Shown here: piece after piece, positions 51,713 to 64,000 of the stretch
Position numbering within the stretch: the first letter of the stretch is position 1
Layout: each line of letters starts with the position of its first letter
Assembly (NCBI GenBank): GCA_030760725.1
Contig: JASWHV010000008.1
Coordinates: 50,443,671-50,507,670, forward strand
Reading direction: 5' to 3'
Length of the DNA: 64,000 nucleotides
Source of the DNA: Neostapfia colusana
Lineage: Eukaryota > Streptophyta > Magnoliopsida > Poales > Poaceae
Program-made: the position numbers and the translations under genes
Notes under the pieces: model-generated
Told to the model about the DNA's origin: nothing
The model's input: only the letters and a program-made list of their open reading frames with translations
Database searches by the model: none

Positions 51713-54700
51713 CTACGGGCTTGATGTTTCCTTGATCGGTGAAAAGGTACATATATCTTCATATTGATTATATTCGTCTTCATTATCTCCCACATTCTCA
51801 ACCCCAACAATATTTTGATTTCCAGAAACAACTATGTGCATCTTCTCAGTTTCTGGATCCTGTACAAAAAAAAAAACTTATGCAACACGATCGGCGAGAA
51901 CCCACGAGTCATCTTTATAACCCACTTTGTCAGCCCGTAGTTGTCCACTTTCACACCATCAGGATGTTTGACCCATTGGCACTTAAACACGGGAATTTGC
52001 ATTCTTTCGCTATAATCGAGCTCCCAAATTTCCTCTATAAACCTAAAGTATGTGGTCTTCTGCCCTTGTGGATCATAAAACTCTATACGAACACCACTTT
52101 TTTGTGCAACACTCTTACCGTGTTTTTTCTTAGTGTAAAATATGTAACCTTGATGTCATATGCTTGCCATGATGTCACCAAAGCAGATGGGCCAGGAGTT
52201 AACTTCTTAATTGTTGCCTCTTCTATAGTCTCCATATGTTATATTTTTGTCCATTAACCATTTAGTAAAACGTCTTCCGTGCTCTTTCATGATCCAGTCC
52301 TCTGTGCGATCTTGGTTTTTCCTACGAAGCTCAATTTCTTGTTCCTTGATGTACAACTCAGGTATTGCGAGCTGTTGTAGTACACCAAAATGTGCATAGT
52401 GTATTAATTTGTAATACTGAACGATAAAAGTTTTCTTACTTACTTTGCCTATCCCACATTGTCTACCCTCATGTATTGGTATAGTCACACCTATTGGCTT
52501 TCCATCTTTGATGTAATCAACGCAACCCTCAATCACTTCTTCAGTAGTGTATCCTTCCATAATTGAACCCTCTGGGTGAGCACGGTCCCGCACATAACCC
52601 TTTAATACTCCTAAATATCTCTCCAACGGAAACATATGATGTAAATATAGAGGCCCCAATGCTTTTATCTGATCAACAAGATGTATGATTAGGTGTACTT
52701 GCATATCAAAAAGGATGGTGGGAAACACACCTCATGCTTGCACATAGTCTCAACGATGTACATTTTCAAATAGTTTAAGTCTTCACAGGCTATCACCTTT
52801 TATGATACTGCATTGAAGAAGTAACACAAACGTGTGATGACAACTTTTACATGCTCATGTTTGATTACCCTTATTGCAATAGCAAGGAACACTGTCATCA
52901 TCATGTGACAGTTGTGAGAATTATAGCCGAATAAAGACAAGTCTTTCATCAAGACTAGTTTGCGGATATTGGATGAGAAACTCGTGGGCACTCTAATCCC
53001 ACGCAAGCATTTATAAATTGCCTTTTTCTTCTGTAGTGTCAAGTTGTAGCTGGCTGGGGGAAGGTAATGCTTCCTGTTGGCCTTTTCTACCGGGTGAAGC
53101 TCTGGTCCCATATCAAGATTTACTAGGTTCATACGTGACTTTAATCCGTCCTTTGTTTTTCTCAGCATATCCAACAAAGTTCCAATCATGTTGTCAAATA
53201 CATTCTCTGTAACGTGCATCAAATCAACACTAAGGCAAATTTCCTGGTTCTTCCAGTACGAAAGGTACTTGAAAAAATCGATTGTTTCTTGAAAGCCGTG
53301 TCATTGTATCACCTGAAGATGTAGTTTTATTTCTCTTTATTCCTTTACATTTTCTATCCTTACCGAAAGCAACCTGAATGTTCTTGACCATTTCAAACAC
53401 GAGTTTTTCACTGTAAAGTTTTGGTGCAGTATCTTTTTCGATTTTGTTATCAAATTGTTATTTCATCTTTCTGTACTTGTGTGTATGTGTCAAGAACTGC
53501 CGGTGTATCATGTACACCGTATTTCTAGATGAAGTGAGGTATATAAATATAGTTCTAACCACACACGTTACATGACCTCTCTTCCCTTTCATTTGTCCCG
53601 ATAATGTAAACAGTCTGGGATAATCATGCACGGTAACAAATATAATTGCTCTTATCGTGAAATACTCTCGCTTGTACTCATCGCATGTACGTACCCCTTC
53701 ATTCCACAGTTTCGCCATATCTTCTATTAGAGGTTCCAATAACACATCAATTTCGATGCTAGGTTGTTTCGGACCTTGTATAAGAATAGATAACAAAATA
53801 TATTTCCTTTTGTGACACGACCACGTCGGTAGGTTCTACATCGTTAAGACCACGGGCCATGTGTTGTGTATGCTCCTTTTTTCACCAAGCGGATTCATTC
53901 TGTCTGTACCCAAGGCAAACTTTACATTACCGATTTTCCTTGCAAACTCTAGATACTGAATATCAAAATTTTTCCACTAGGTTGCATCACCAAGGTGTCG
54001 AATATTTTTTTTATTCTTCCTGCACTGCTCGGAATGTCAACGCATAAGTTCATCCTCCCTAGGGTTTGAGAACAAATGCTTCAAGCAATTAATTACTGGA
54101 AGATACCGCATCACCAAGGTAGGAATTTTTCTCTTATTCTTCTCACCTGCATCGTTAAAAGTATCATCATCATCACTTTCAAGACCAATCATATTCTTAT
54201 TATTTTTCTGGGTCTTATTCATGTTGGTATCATACTGGTGATTGTAGCCCTTCTTGTATCTACTGACACCGCAGATTGGGCACTAGTTGCGAGCTCATGC
54301 TCTTTGCGATACAGAATACAATGGTTCACACAAGCGTGTATTTTTGTCACACCTAGTGACTTCGAGCAAATAAGTTTCTTTGCTTTATAAGTGCTTCTAG
54401 ACAGTTTATTGGGATTTGAAAGAATTTCTACCAAAAGATTTAAAAGATCAGAGAAACTACAATCAGACCATCCCTGTGTGGCTTTCAACTTTAGTAGTTC
54501 TAGGACTACACGCAATGTAGTAAATTCTTTATCACAACCCTTTTATTCATCATATAAAAGCTGCGTCGCCACATTCTGCAGTGTCTCTATTTTACTTAAA
54601 CCTTTACTTGCTCCCATAGAAATCAATACATGTGGTTCAATATGACGCAACATCACCACACACTCAAACTCATTATTATCATCACCATCATCATCCTGAT

Positions 54701-55020
54701 TGTCACAAACATAATCGATATGAGCATTATCGTCATTAGAACCTCTCATCATCATCTTTATCCACCTCATGTATATCTAACTCTCCGTGCCCTGTCCATA
54801 CTGTGTAGTTTTTTTTGAAACCTCTTTTCACCAAATGAGATTGAATTACTATAGTATCTACCCAAGCAATCTTATTTTCACATTCGATACATGGACATAA
54901 TATGTCATCTATCTTTTGCATCTTTGCATGTCTCTTGGACGCTTCAATAAAGTTTGCAACATTTTGAATTTACATAGGATCAGGTCTTGGCATGTTGTAC
55001 AATCATGCTCGGCGGTCCAT
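51713..55020 (-). pseudogene. TNP2-like CACTA transposase relic
   Basis: Reading the minus strand from MDRRA (55020): transposase-associated domain (ILCPCIECENKI...GFKKNYTVWTGHGE, about 54920-54760); TNP2 core (SILIQGPKQPSIEIDVLLEPL, FTIRAIIFVTVHDYPRLFTLSGQ, 53796-53460); then HVTENVFDNMIGTLLDMLRK and MGPELHPVEK (53222-52800); DUF4218 (LFDMQVHLIIHLVDQIKALG, FPLERYLGVLKGYVRDRAHPEGS, 52728-52210); DUF4216 (FIEEIWELDYSERMQIPVFK, about 52060-51950) to the stop at 51713-51715. Each block has frameshifts or stops between it and the next. It would excise and insert the element if intact. Confidence 0.88.
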
Positions 55021-55534
55021 CTTCTATGTCAAATTATAAAAATAAAAATATGATAGTAACCATTTCTTGAGCAAGTTCATACAAACAAATAATATTGCTT
55101 ATGTGACACCTTATTCAGTAAAATCAAGCACACCATTAGTGCTATTAATATTACTTATCAAACACACCCTTCCCACACAGACACATTAAATATCCACAGA
55201 GCATTAATTAATTTAAATAACTCCTAATGCAAGTGAAGGCCGAAAGTTGAACACAAGGTTTATAGAGATAGCGTACAGTGATGGCACATGGAGGTGAGGA
55301 CGACGACGTGCACGAATCTTGGAGGCGAGGGCGAGGACGGTGACGCGTGCTCGACAGCGAGGGAGAGGACGACGGCGGTGACGATGGCCAGGATGGCGGC
55401 GGTGGCGGCGAGGGGCAAATGTATTTTTTGGCAGCCTAACGGTGTCGATGTGAAATCTTCCGAGTTAGGTTTTTGCGGTGTCCGAGCGGTACTTTATATA
55501 GTCATCCATTATCACAAGTGGGTTTTAATGTGGT
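55021..55534. other. CACTA internal sequence, GC-rich patch at 55280-55420
   Basis: AT-rich then a short GC-rich, Gly/Asp-coding island (gaggacgacgacg...). No protein family recognised. It leads into the tandem duplication. Confidence 0.4.
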
Positions 55535-57058
55535 CCACTGAAAAACCGCGTATGATAATTGCCTCTTCATAGGTCGGCTCTTCATTTTTTCTTCCTTTCC
55601 TTCATTTTTTATTTAGATTCCAATGTAAATACTCAAACATGTATAGATTCTGCAAATTAAGTTCAAACTCGATGATTCTTTTTTTCTATTTCTTCAAAAG
55701 TTAATATATACCAGATGGAACAAAAAGTTTAAAACTTATATAGATAACATTGTTATGTTTTAGTAAATATAGAATTAATTTATATGCACATATTATTCAG
55801 ATTTTCATATGTCCTAAAAAATGGATCTTCCACTGAAAGTTGGTTTGTATGAACATATTGTCTTATTTATACACGTATGAATTTTGTTAATTTTTTTAAA
55901 GCAATCCAACATGTCAAAATTCAAATTATCCATCATTCTAATGAAACACTCATATACAGATGAGGCATTCTTCGAATTTTAAAGAAACATCGATTCAAAC
56001 AATTTTATAAAAATCCAAAAAAAATCATAGAGGTTGGTATAATGACTAAGAAGTCTCACAGAAAAATTCACTCACCAAATAATTGTATTATGCAAGATAA
56101 AAAATAACAAATAACCTATTTATTTATTTTTTATGTTCTGAACAACATCAATAGTTTTTCCAAGTGAAATTTAATGGGCACCTATAAAACTAAATCATAT
56201 TACAAGAACTTGGAATTTGGGCTTTTACAAGCCCCCTCATTTTGATCAAGAATATTAATTAATGCTAAACTTAGCAAACTTTTTTGACAGGCAATTCTAT
56301 ATTGAAAAAACGCTTGTGATAATTGCCTCTTCATAGGTCTGCTCTTTACATTGTTGTTCCTTTGCCTCATTTTTTATTTAGATTCTAATGTAAATACTCA
56401 AACATGTATAGATTTTGCAAATTTAGTCCAAACTGGATTATTTTTTTCTATATTCTTCAAAAACTAATATATAACAGATGGAACAAAAAGTTTAAAACTT
56501 ATATAAGTAACATTGTTATATTTTGGTAAATATAGAATTAATTTATATGCACATATTATTCAGATTTTCATATCTCCTAAAAAAATGGATCTTCCACTAA
56601 AAGTTGGTTTGTATGAACATATTGTCTTATTTATACATGTATGAATTTTATTAATTTTTTAAAGCAATCCAACATGTCAAAATTCAAATTATCCATGATT
56701 CTAATGAAATGCTCATATACATATGAGACATTCTTCAAATTTTAAACACACATTGATTCAATCAGTTTTGTAAACATCTGAAAAAATCATAGAGGTTGGT
56801 ATGATGACTAAAAAGTCCTATAGAAAAGTTCACTGACAAAATCATTGTATTATGCAAGATACAAAAATGATAAATAACCTATTTATTTATTTTTTATGTT
56901 GTGACAAATTTGAAAGGTTTCTCAAAGTGAAATTTAATGGGCACCTGTAATACTAAATCATATTACAAAAACTTGGAATTTGTGCTTTTACAAGCCCCCT
57001 CATTTTGATCAAGAATATTAATTAATTCTAAACTTAGTAAACTTTTTTCGCAGGCGGT
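55535..57058. repeat. Tandem duplication, unit about 763 bp
   Basis: Two copies, about 55535-56290 and 56298-57058. For example gcctcttcataggt is at 55561 and 56325, and cattttgatcaagaatatta at 56238 and 57001, a constant offset of 763-764. The copies have diverged by point changes and small indels. They hold no gene, only AT-rich sequence ending in the subterminal motif. Confidence 0.85.
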
Positions 57059-58674
57059 TTTAAATTACAAACCACCTGCGATAATACATCTTCGCAGGTG
57101 GTGTTTAATACATCTTCGAGGAGGAGGAGGTCGCACACTGGTCGCACGTCTCTGCACCGCCGGCCGCAATTAAGTTCTCCGCAGCTCTTCCTCCTTGGGC
57201 CGCGCGTATCCCGTTGTCAACAATGGAAGACACACTTTTATCTCGCTTGTCTATGCACCACCGGCCGCAATTAAGTTCTCGACACCTCCTCCTCGGGCCG
57301 CGCGTCTCCCTTCCGTCCAACTCCAGCCGCTCTCTTTTCGAACCCTTAATGATCGACCAACTCCAGTAAGACCGCTGCCCGCCATCCACTGTTCGCCATC
57401 GCCGCCGTCGTGTACGTCGCCGTCACTACTCCCTCCTATTCTACTTTACTTATATTCCACTTTTTAGGCAGTTCATGGATGGGAACTTTGTTATCGACTT
57501 GGCGCGTTGCCGACTCAAGGAGGAGCGCTTGGCGTGGTGCAAGAACCACCCCCATATATGTACATATGGCACACCGGTCGCATGGTTGTATGTAGCTCTG
57601 CAATGGATGATGAACTTAAACTCTGTAGTTTTGCTTTTCCATCTTGTTTGTTTTTGGTATTTGCAATTTCATGGCTCGAAATTTGCATCTTTTGTTGTCC
57701 AATTTCTCCGCGTAGGGTTTCTCTACGAAGCCTGGGTCAGGAGACTTAATGAAGTAGCAGTGCATCGTCCCCGGTAAAGAGGGGGAAAGTCATGAAGAAT
57801 AAGCACAATACAGTATAACCATCGTACCCTTATTAATGAATTTCCTTTGTAGACTAACTGGGAAGGTGGTTACTAGCCACTGACAATCTCCTTCTTGAAG
57901 GACTATCCCTTGGTACCTCTAAGATGTGTCTTTCCACCTGGTTTTTTCCATCCGAATGTCCATCTCTCAGGAGCACTTCCCTTCCCTGTCCCCAACGCCG
58001 CCTCATTCCCTCCCCCTCCCCGTGCCGCCTCCCTCCTCGCCCTCACCGCTGGCCAAGTGTTGTCCTTGCCCTCGCCGCCGCCTCCCTCCTCCCTTCTCTG
58101 TCCCCCTCTCGCACCATCGCTGCCGCACCCCCGCGCCTTAATCCTACCCGCGCGGCCTCCTCCTTCCCGGCATCTACCCCCACAGTGCGTTGTCCCCTCC
58201 CCACCGCCCCCACCGCTGGCGCTCTCCCACTGCGCCAAGCCTCTCCCCTTTAGATTGCTTAGATTGTTTACTTGTTTAGAGACCTTGATAATCGCTTAGA
58301 GTAATTATTTAGATTTTTATTGACGGTGGACCAGAGAGCAAATTGTTTAGAGAGCAAATTAATTTTTACATCAGAAAGCAAAACAAATTTAGCTCAATTG
58401 TTTCTTCTACATTTTCTGTGTGTGTTCATACCAGCACCAATTAGTTGCTTAGAATAGTTGTTGTGTTAAACGAGATAGTCTTGTTGTGCTAACAGGTAGT
58501 CCATGTTGTCTTTGTAATCATTGAGTATTATAACAGGGATACATGTTGTATTTATAAATCCACCATGTTCACTCTATTTTATATATTAGGATGTGATTTT
58601 ACATATTAGTATGTTTTTGTAATCACTGAGTACTATAATGAGAAACCCCTTTCCATTACTTTTCAAGTTCTAAA
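57059..58674 (+). other. Leader of the second CACTA gene, with GC-rich segments and a short repeat
   Basis: Begins with internal subterminal motifs (gcaggcggttttaaattacaaaccacctgcgataa). It has two copies of ccggccgcaattaagttctc about 105 bp apart (57162, 57262). A Pro/Ser-rich, CT-rich island (57900-58250) is probably untranslated. The ORF at 57475 (MDGNFVIDLARCRLKEERL) could be a first exon. No domain is recognised. Confidence 0.4.
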
Positions 58675-61600
58675 ATGGAAAGCACTAAGAAGACTGGTGT
58701 TGGTAGTAACAATGAAGTCGACAATATCGAGTTAAGTGACTCCAACAATTCAAGCTCGTATAACATTCCATTGGATCTTTTCCAAATATAAAAATTAAAA
58801 AAGACTTTAGAGGATCTCGACCCGGAATATGATCCTGCGGGCGAGGTATGGATCACGAATCTTAACTCCAAAAGTTTAAGTTAATGTTGGTTGTCAAGTA
58901 TATGAAGTCTTATAATTCTTTTCTACCTAGCTTAACTGCCAAGACAACAAGGTGTCCTAAAACTGCAGAAGGTTCTCCAATGGTTGAATCCTCAAATTTA
59001 GTCAAGCAAAAACAAGGGCAACGAGGTCCCAATAAGGGTCCATTGAACCGCATCATATACATAACAAGTGTCAGTCCAGGTGGTCTTCCCCAAGAATCAT
59101 TGGATTCAGTTACAAAGTACCAAAATGCATGCGGTTTTCTTGTTAGAGAGATCGTGCTGATCACAACCGAGAATTGGAGAAAATTCCTTGAGGCGGACAA
59201 GAAAGAGTTGTGAGAGAAGTTAAAGAAACAATTCAAGTTCCCAAAAGGCATGGAAGAAGCTGTAAAGAGAGCAACATTGGTCTCTTGTGACAAGAAGTTT
59301 CGTGGGTGAAAGAGTAATGAATGCTTATGTTAAGGACAATAAGGTCCCTAGCCCGTAGAAGACGAGAAAAATCAGACAAGCTTAGTGGCAAGAATTTGTT
59401 CGTCAAAAGAAAACACCTAAGGCTAAAGCCCTGAGTGAATCTAGGTCAGATCTTGCCAAAAAGAACAAACACCATCATCGCTTGGGGTCTGCCGGATATG
59501 CCCCCAAAGTTGAGAAATAAAATGAAATATTAGAGGAAACTGTCAGTAAGGGCAATCATGACCCGCTACAAGGCTGCGATGAGAGAACTAAGCAGTGGGT
59601 CTTATCTCGGTCAGGTTTGACCAACGAGAGCAAACTTGAAAAGCCCGACTCTATGAACCAAGTAGAGCAAAAAATGAAAGAAGTAATTGAAAAGCAACAG
59701 AAGGGTCTCTTCAAGCCGAAGAGAGAGAATGACCAACTTACTGCTATCCTAGGCAACCCTAAACATGGTGGAAGGGATCGAGCAATCTCTTCTCAAATTT
59801 CCTGGAGAGATGGTTTCCCGAACAATAAAGAGTTACATAAAAGACGTGACAAATTCAAGAAGACAATTGAAAATACGATTGATCAAAAGGTCAAGGCACC
59901 TGTGAAAGCAACAATAGATCAACTTATAGAATCGGGATAATTAATGTCACAGAATATTGCGATGGTTCCCGTGGCAAAGGAGCATTTGATATCTCCAACT
60001 TCTTACCCTAGCAGTGTAGTTTCTGTGCCAGGCTCAAGGTCAATCCATAAGTTCCCTAACGATGATATTATTAAGGACACATCTTGTCATCTTCTTGTTC
60101 CGATCGGCAGAGCAGGGAACAAAAAAAATGTTGCCACTGCTATGGCAAAGCCGAATCTTGTCTTCAGCGGCAATTTACTTCTGTTATATTATGCCGTGGT
60201 GTAGGTTCTTTAGATCATTGACAATGATTATGAAGATTATGAAATAGACCACATCACACCTGAGGGGATCACGACTCTGGGGCAGGCCGTCAACAAGTTA
60301 ATCCTTTGGCACAAACGCGATATCGAGTTGGACGATGAGCCGATGTCTAGCCCTGTCACAGCTTGAAAGACTACAGCCCCTCCTTCTTCGCCGAAAGTCT
60401 AGGAGGATCCACTCCCGCTATGTCCTAGCAAGGATGATAGTAACCTTGCTAGTAAAGATAACCAAGAGCAACTAGTTGAACAACAGCTTGAAGCAGTACA
60501 ACAACAAGCTGCTGGTAGTAAAGAGCAATCAGTTAAACAACATGTTCAACAACAGGCTAATGTCCAACTTCCGGCGACTGCTCCTCGGTCAGTGTCTGTG
60601 AAAGTTAGCTCATACAAAAATAAGGAACCTTCTAAAGAAGTGTCAAAGTATTTGGAAAAATGAAGAAAAATATTATAAAATCTAATGCATCTCGTGCTTC
60701 ACATGAGCCAGCATTAGAAAATATTGAAGAGTGGGAAGAAGACGGTGTGAAATATGCTCCGAAGACGGATGTAGTTAAACTAGTACTTCTGATATATAAG
60801 ATCCAGGACGTTCCTCCTGAATATGAGAATGGAAAGCCGTTCATGACATCGGCACAGCTCAGCAAACAACCTTTCTCGCTCAGAAGAATGCACGAGTGGT
60901 ACATCACTGGCAGCACAAAATATGAACTTTGTTACGTCACATTTCGTGTGCCAAAAGAAGCATTCTGTAGCATTGGAGAAGATACACAAGCCCTTCTATT
61001 TGAAGATCTGCGGAGCCTTTTCTATCGAGGCATGCTCGATATCAACCTGCTACTCGTCTGGTGCTTGTAAGTGCCTCTAATATTTCGTATTTGCTTTTCT
61101 TACTACAGGCATACACATGTCATGAGATTATAACAATTCCGAACTTATTCAATAGGATGCAATACATGGGTAATGAAAAGCTGAACTCCAAGACAGGTAT
61201 CCTTGACCCTACAGTGATTGCAATGTCGAATTTTGACCTTCAGGTGCAACGGGACTCAGAACAGTACAAGCACATGACAAAAAAATAATTTGAAAATTCA
61301 ATCGCAAGCAAAAAGAAGGATAAAAAGATAAAGGTTGCAGCATACATAGTACATGCCATGTTTAACTTTGTCAGAGATGGTGAGGACCTCGTAAAGGCTC
61401 CATACCACTTCGAGTAAGTTCGACATATGTCATGGAAATAGCAATTCTTACTAATTTTTAACTTAACACGTGTGTTTGTACTTGTGCAGTAAACACTATA
61501 TAATGATCTTCATCAAGCCGACGTAGGGTTCGCCAACGGTCTTGGACTTAACCTATTACTCACAAGATACTTGCAAGGATTTCCTTGCCATTTTGAGAAC

Positions 61601-62228
61601 ATACGGTTATTCGATACTTTTAATATGCACGCATATATATAGGTTGGCAACTCTTATATGACATTCTTTGTATGACAGCGCTTGACGGTTTTACGTGAAA
61701 CAACTTTGCGGTCACAGACCTCCTAATAAGGATGCATTGCAGATATCAACATATTATCCTTGTCCTAAGAAGCCTTCTGGGGGTGTCTTATGCAGGTATT
61801 ATGTATGCGAGCATATTCGGACCGCCTGTGAATATAGAGTGAATCATGAGGATGTAAGTTATCCTTAATGTCAATATTGTATTTTCTTACTTTTGAGTTT
61901 CATTTTTGTTGTAACTAGCGTATTTTAATACTATTATTTCATCATTGTCACCAACACATTTTAAACCTTGTTATGTGTTTCATTGCAGCACACGAATGTG
62001 GACGAAGAATGGACGGTTTCTAGAGATATGCCTGGTGGAGAAGTCGATAAGATTGCGAGTGAACTGTGTCTCTTCACGCGTCGTGAAATTTTCCACTGAA
62101 AAGGGCAGTTCTTTGATGACGCAGGTGTAATAGCTGATGTGCCAGAACTTTCCAGTATGAGCATCGAAAGAGTTTTTAGTGAAAAACTTGTAAACTATGA
62201 ATTGAGATGTATGTACATATGTATATGA
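58675..62228 (+). pseudogene. Second CACTA gene (Transposase_24 / Ulp1-type peptidase C48 relic)
   Basis: Blocks in order: MESTKKTGVGSNNEVDNIELS (58675); KQGQRGPNKGPLNR and ITTENWRKFLEADKKEL (58880-59213); a basic VKRATLVSCDKKFRG stretch (about 59265); HHHRLGSAGYAP (59475); a coiled-coil-like segment to 59940; SCHLLVPIGRAGNKK (60090); ITPEGITTLGQAVNK (60250); and a Ulp1-like end with candidate catalytic His (KHYIMIFI, about 61493), Asp (VLDLTYY, about 61540) and Cys (LCRYYVCEHI, about 61795). GT..AG introns can be seen, e.g. 61067-61108 and 61414-61489. In-frame stops (58790, 59211 and others) make it non-functional. Such fusion genes occur in grass CACTA elements; the role of the peptidase is unknown. 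Confidence 0.75.
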
Positions 62229-62329
62229 GATGACCTTTTGGTGATATTGTGTCGATGATACTTGTCAGAATATATTATTTCTACTGTGTGTGAAAGTGCA
62301 TATGAAATTGACCTAGAAATTAGAAATAA

Positions 62330-62860
62330 CAGCAGGTAGTACCTAACAAACTGCTTGTGATAATATAATTTCACAAACGGCTTATCGTAGGTAATGAACC
62401 GTCTGTGATAATACAGTTTCATAGGTGGCTAGTCGTAGGTAAAGAACCGCTTGCGATAATGGAGTTACACAGGCGAATAACCTTACGTTACAAACCGCCT
62501 GTGATAAACATTCTTCACAGGAGGACAATCATAGGTAAAGAACCACCTGAGATAATGGTATGACAGACGGATACTCTTACGTTACAAACCGCCTGTGATA
62601 AAGATTCTTCACAGGCAGCTAATCGTAGGGATAGAACCGCTTGTGATAATGGAGTTATCACAGATGGGTACCCTTACGTCACAAACCGCATGTGATAAAG
62701 AGCCTTAACAGGTGGATTCATGAAGGTTAAGACCGCATGTGATAACTTTTTTTACAAGCGGTTTAAGTTTCCGCCTATGAAAATTGCTGATTATCACAGG
62801 CTCTTTGTTTCAGACGGTTTTGAAAACCGCGTGTGATAATACGTATACAGCCGCCTGAGA
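62330..62860. repeat. CACTA right subterminal repeat array
   Basis: More than a dozen copies of aaccgcctgtgataa and its complement ttcacaggcgg, some arranged in opposite pairs about 30-60 bp apart (e.g. 62490-62530, 62585-62625, 62680-62720). In En/Spm such motifs are the sites for the TNPA-type protein. Confidence 0.85.
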
Positions 62861-62866
62861 TGAAGC

Positions 62867-62880
62867 TTGTTGTAGTAGTG
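62867..62880 (-). other. CACTA terminal inverted repeat, right end
   Basis: Minus strand CACTACTACAACAA. It is followed on the plus strand by att (62881-62883), the expected 3-bp target copy. Confidence 0.85.
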
Positions 62881-64000
62881 ATTTCTTCACCTTTTAACGC
62901 TATGAGCTGTAAGGGCCTATGTTTTTGGCTCATATTCAAAGTGTTCATCACACCACACATCCCTCATTTGAGAAAACTTTATGAATACATTTGAAGAGCA
63001 AGTAAACACCATCAACATGGTCATTAGAAAAGAAACTCACCAAATGCAAAAGCGGATTTCCCATATGCATCATATAGGGGCTGAGCATATGAAAAACTCC
63101 AACACCTTGCTAGAAATGCTCATGCCAAAATTCACCCAAATCCAAAACCTTTTTGAGGTATTTTTGGGTATAGCTAGAAAGGGGTTAGTTTGAACCCAAA
63201 TTCAAATTCAAACCACTTCCCTCCCATAAGTTCAAAAGTGGGAGGCATATTCTTACTCAGCACATTTTTGTGAGCTCACACACCAATTTTCACTCCATTT
63301 GGAGTTGATCTTGACATGAGCTAAGTTTAGCAAATTCAAACTCCATTTGAATTTCAAACTGCATATGTGCTGAAAAATTATTCAAACACTTCACAATTTG
63401 AATTCTATCAACATCAAATGGGCTTGTTGTTGATAATTCAAATATGAGAGGGTATTTGGGTCTCTACTGTTTAGAGCAGTGGGGAAAATTTAATTTCAGA
63501 GGTTAAACCTTGGGTGGGATCCACATGTCAGCCTCAATAGCCAAAGCAACCGACTGAGGGATTCAACCCGGTTTCTTGCGCCGGCTCGGGCTGCCGCCAC
63601 GGTGAGAATCGATCGGGACAGCAGCTGGTTGCCACCCCGACCACTGAACCGCCTCACCCTCCCTCTTATCCTCGCAGCTGAGACAAAACGAGGCACTACC
63701 GATCGTTTCTTCGTTCTCACGCAAGAAAACATCGCCTCGCCGCCGCTCTCTCGGAAACTCATCGGAGAGCCAGTGATCACAGCCGCTCCACTCCCTCCAA
63801 GCTGCAAAACGGTACTAGAGGCTCTCCTCTTCCTTCCCCGTCGTAGGAAATTAGCTGAATTCGGATGATCTCGCCCATACCGAAAGTTCTTCCCGGTGAC
63901 CTAACTTCACCGCACCTCGTGCTCCTGTGGACAGCCCAAACGGGAGAGTTTCACGCCCAAGATAAGGCGTCCTCGGATGCATTAGATGCTGGTGCTGCTC
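62881..64000. other. Unassigned flank, LTR-like character
   Basis: About 1.1 kb. Text such as ggtgggatccacatgtcagcc and a GC-rich leader with repeated splice-like gaps resemble the 3' half of grass gypsy LTRs, but no end, PBS or coding region lies within the window. The 70-codon ORF at 62981 (EEQVNTINMVIRKETHQMQK) has no recognised family. Confidence 0.35.

Larger units (their letters stand above)
49676..62880. mobile_element. CACTA (En/Spm) transposon, about 13.2 kb, degenerate
   Basis: The right end is gtagtagtg at 62880, i.e. CACTACTACAACAA on the minus strand, a typical CACTA terminus. Inside are TNP2-like transposase relics, a second gene with Transposase_24/Ulp1-type segments, and subterminal arrays of 'ccgcctgtgataa'. 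The left end is probably caccatttaaaacc at 49676, aligned to the right end with a 2-bp gap; its first bases are decayed and the 3-bp target duplication (att on the right) is not matched, so the left boundary is uncertain. No gene in it is intact, so it is non-autonomous now. Confidence 0.82.

Noticed and set aside
51739..52257. Plus-strand ORF of 172 codons
   Set aside because: It is antisense to the DUF4216 end of the CACTA transposase relic, whose minus-strand reading has recognisable family motifs.
57895..58299. Proline-rich ORF of 134 codons
   Set aside because: Low-complexity CT-rich sequence open in several frames at once; no domain.

Overview
This window is a plant nuclear segment made almost entirely of transposable elements. 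The lineages present (Sirevirus-type Ty1/copia, chromodomain Ty3/gypsy with 3.4-kb LTRs, a CACTA transposon carrying a Ulp1-like gene, GC-rich LTR leaders) suggest a grass, but no host gene confirms this. I found no rRNA, tRNA gene, CRISPR array or convincing host gene. Names used below: G = gypsy, S = Sirevirus, C = other copia.

Region 1 (1-35587) is a deep nest. A gypsy LTR (G1, 1-1312 plus 34539-35587) is split by a minus-strand Sirevirus (S1, 1313-34533) with a perfect 5-bp target duplication (cttag). S1 carries LTRs, PBS, PPT, broken gag and pol, and an intact 540-codon extra ORF after pol. Two members of one chromodomain gypsy family are inserted 31 bp apart in the S1 integrase gene, in opposite orientations: G2 (7807-17392, minus, decayed) and G3 (17429-30143, plus). 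G3 is young: its LTRs differ by 31 substitutions and one 12-bp indel in about 3.44 kb by my manual count, and its 1489-residue gag-pol is open. Both have a separate ORF ('ORF0', about 259 residues) between PBS and gag.

Region 2 (35588-47390) is a second stack. Two copia fragments lie head to head (C1 minus, C2 plus). C2 is interrupted by a second Sirevirus (S2: LTR, PBS, gag start), which is interrupted by a gypsy element (G4, 38813-about 47386) of the same family as G1. The G4 polyprotein stays in one frame for 4.5 kb but has eight stop codons. Its LTR carries about ten regular 55-bp units, each with a core related to ACGTG.

Region 3 (47391-49675) holds the 3' end of a LINE, a GC-rich patch and AT-rich sequence I cannot assign. 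Region 4 (about 49676-62880) is a degenerate 13.2-kb CACTA element with a TNP2-like transposase relic (minus), a second gene relic of the Transposase_24/Ulp1 type (plus), subterminal repeat arrays and internal duplications. Region 5 (62881-64000) is unassigned.

The best leads are ORF0 upstream of gag; an exact PKKRKV nuclear localisation signal in the extra Sirevirus protein; the ACGTG array in the G4/G1 LTR; a hairpin shared by two gypsy families with a compensating base-pair change; and a triplicated PBS leader in G4.
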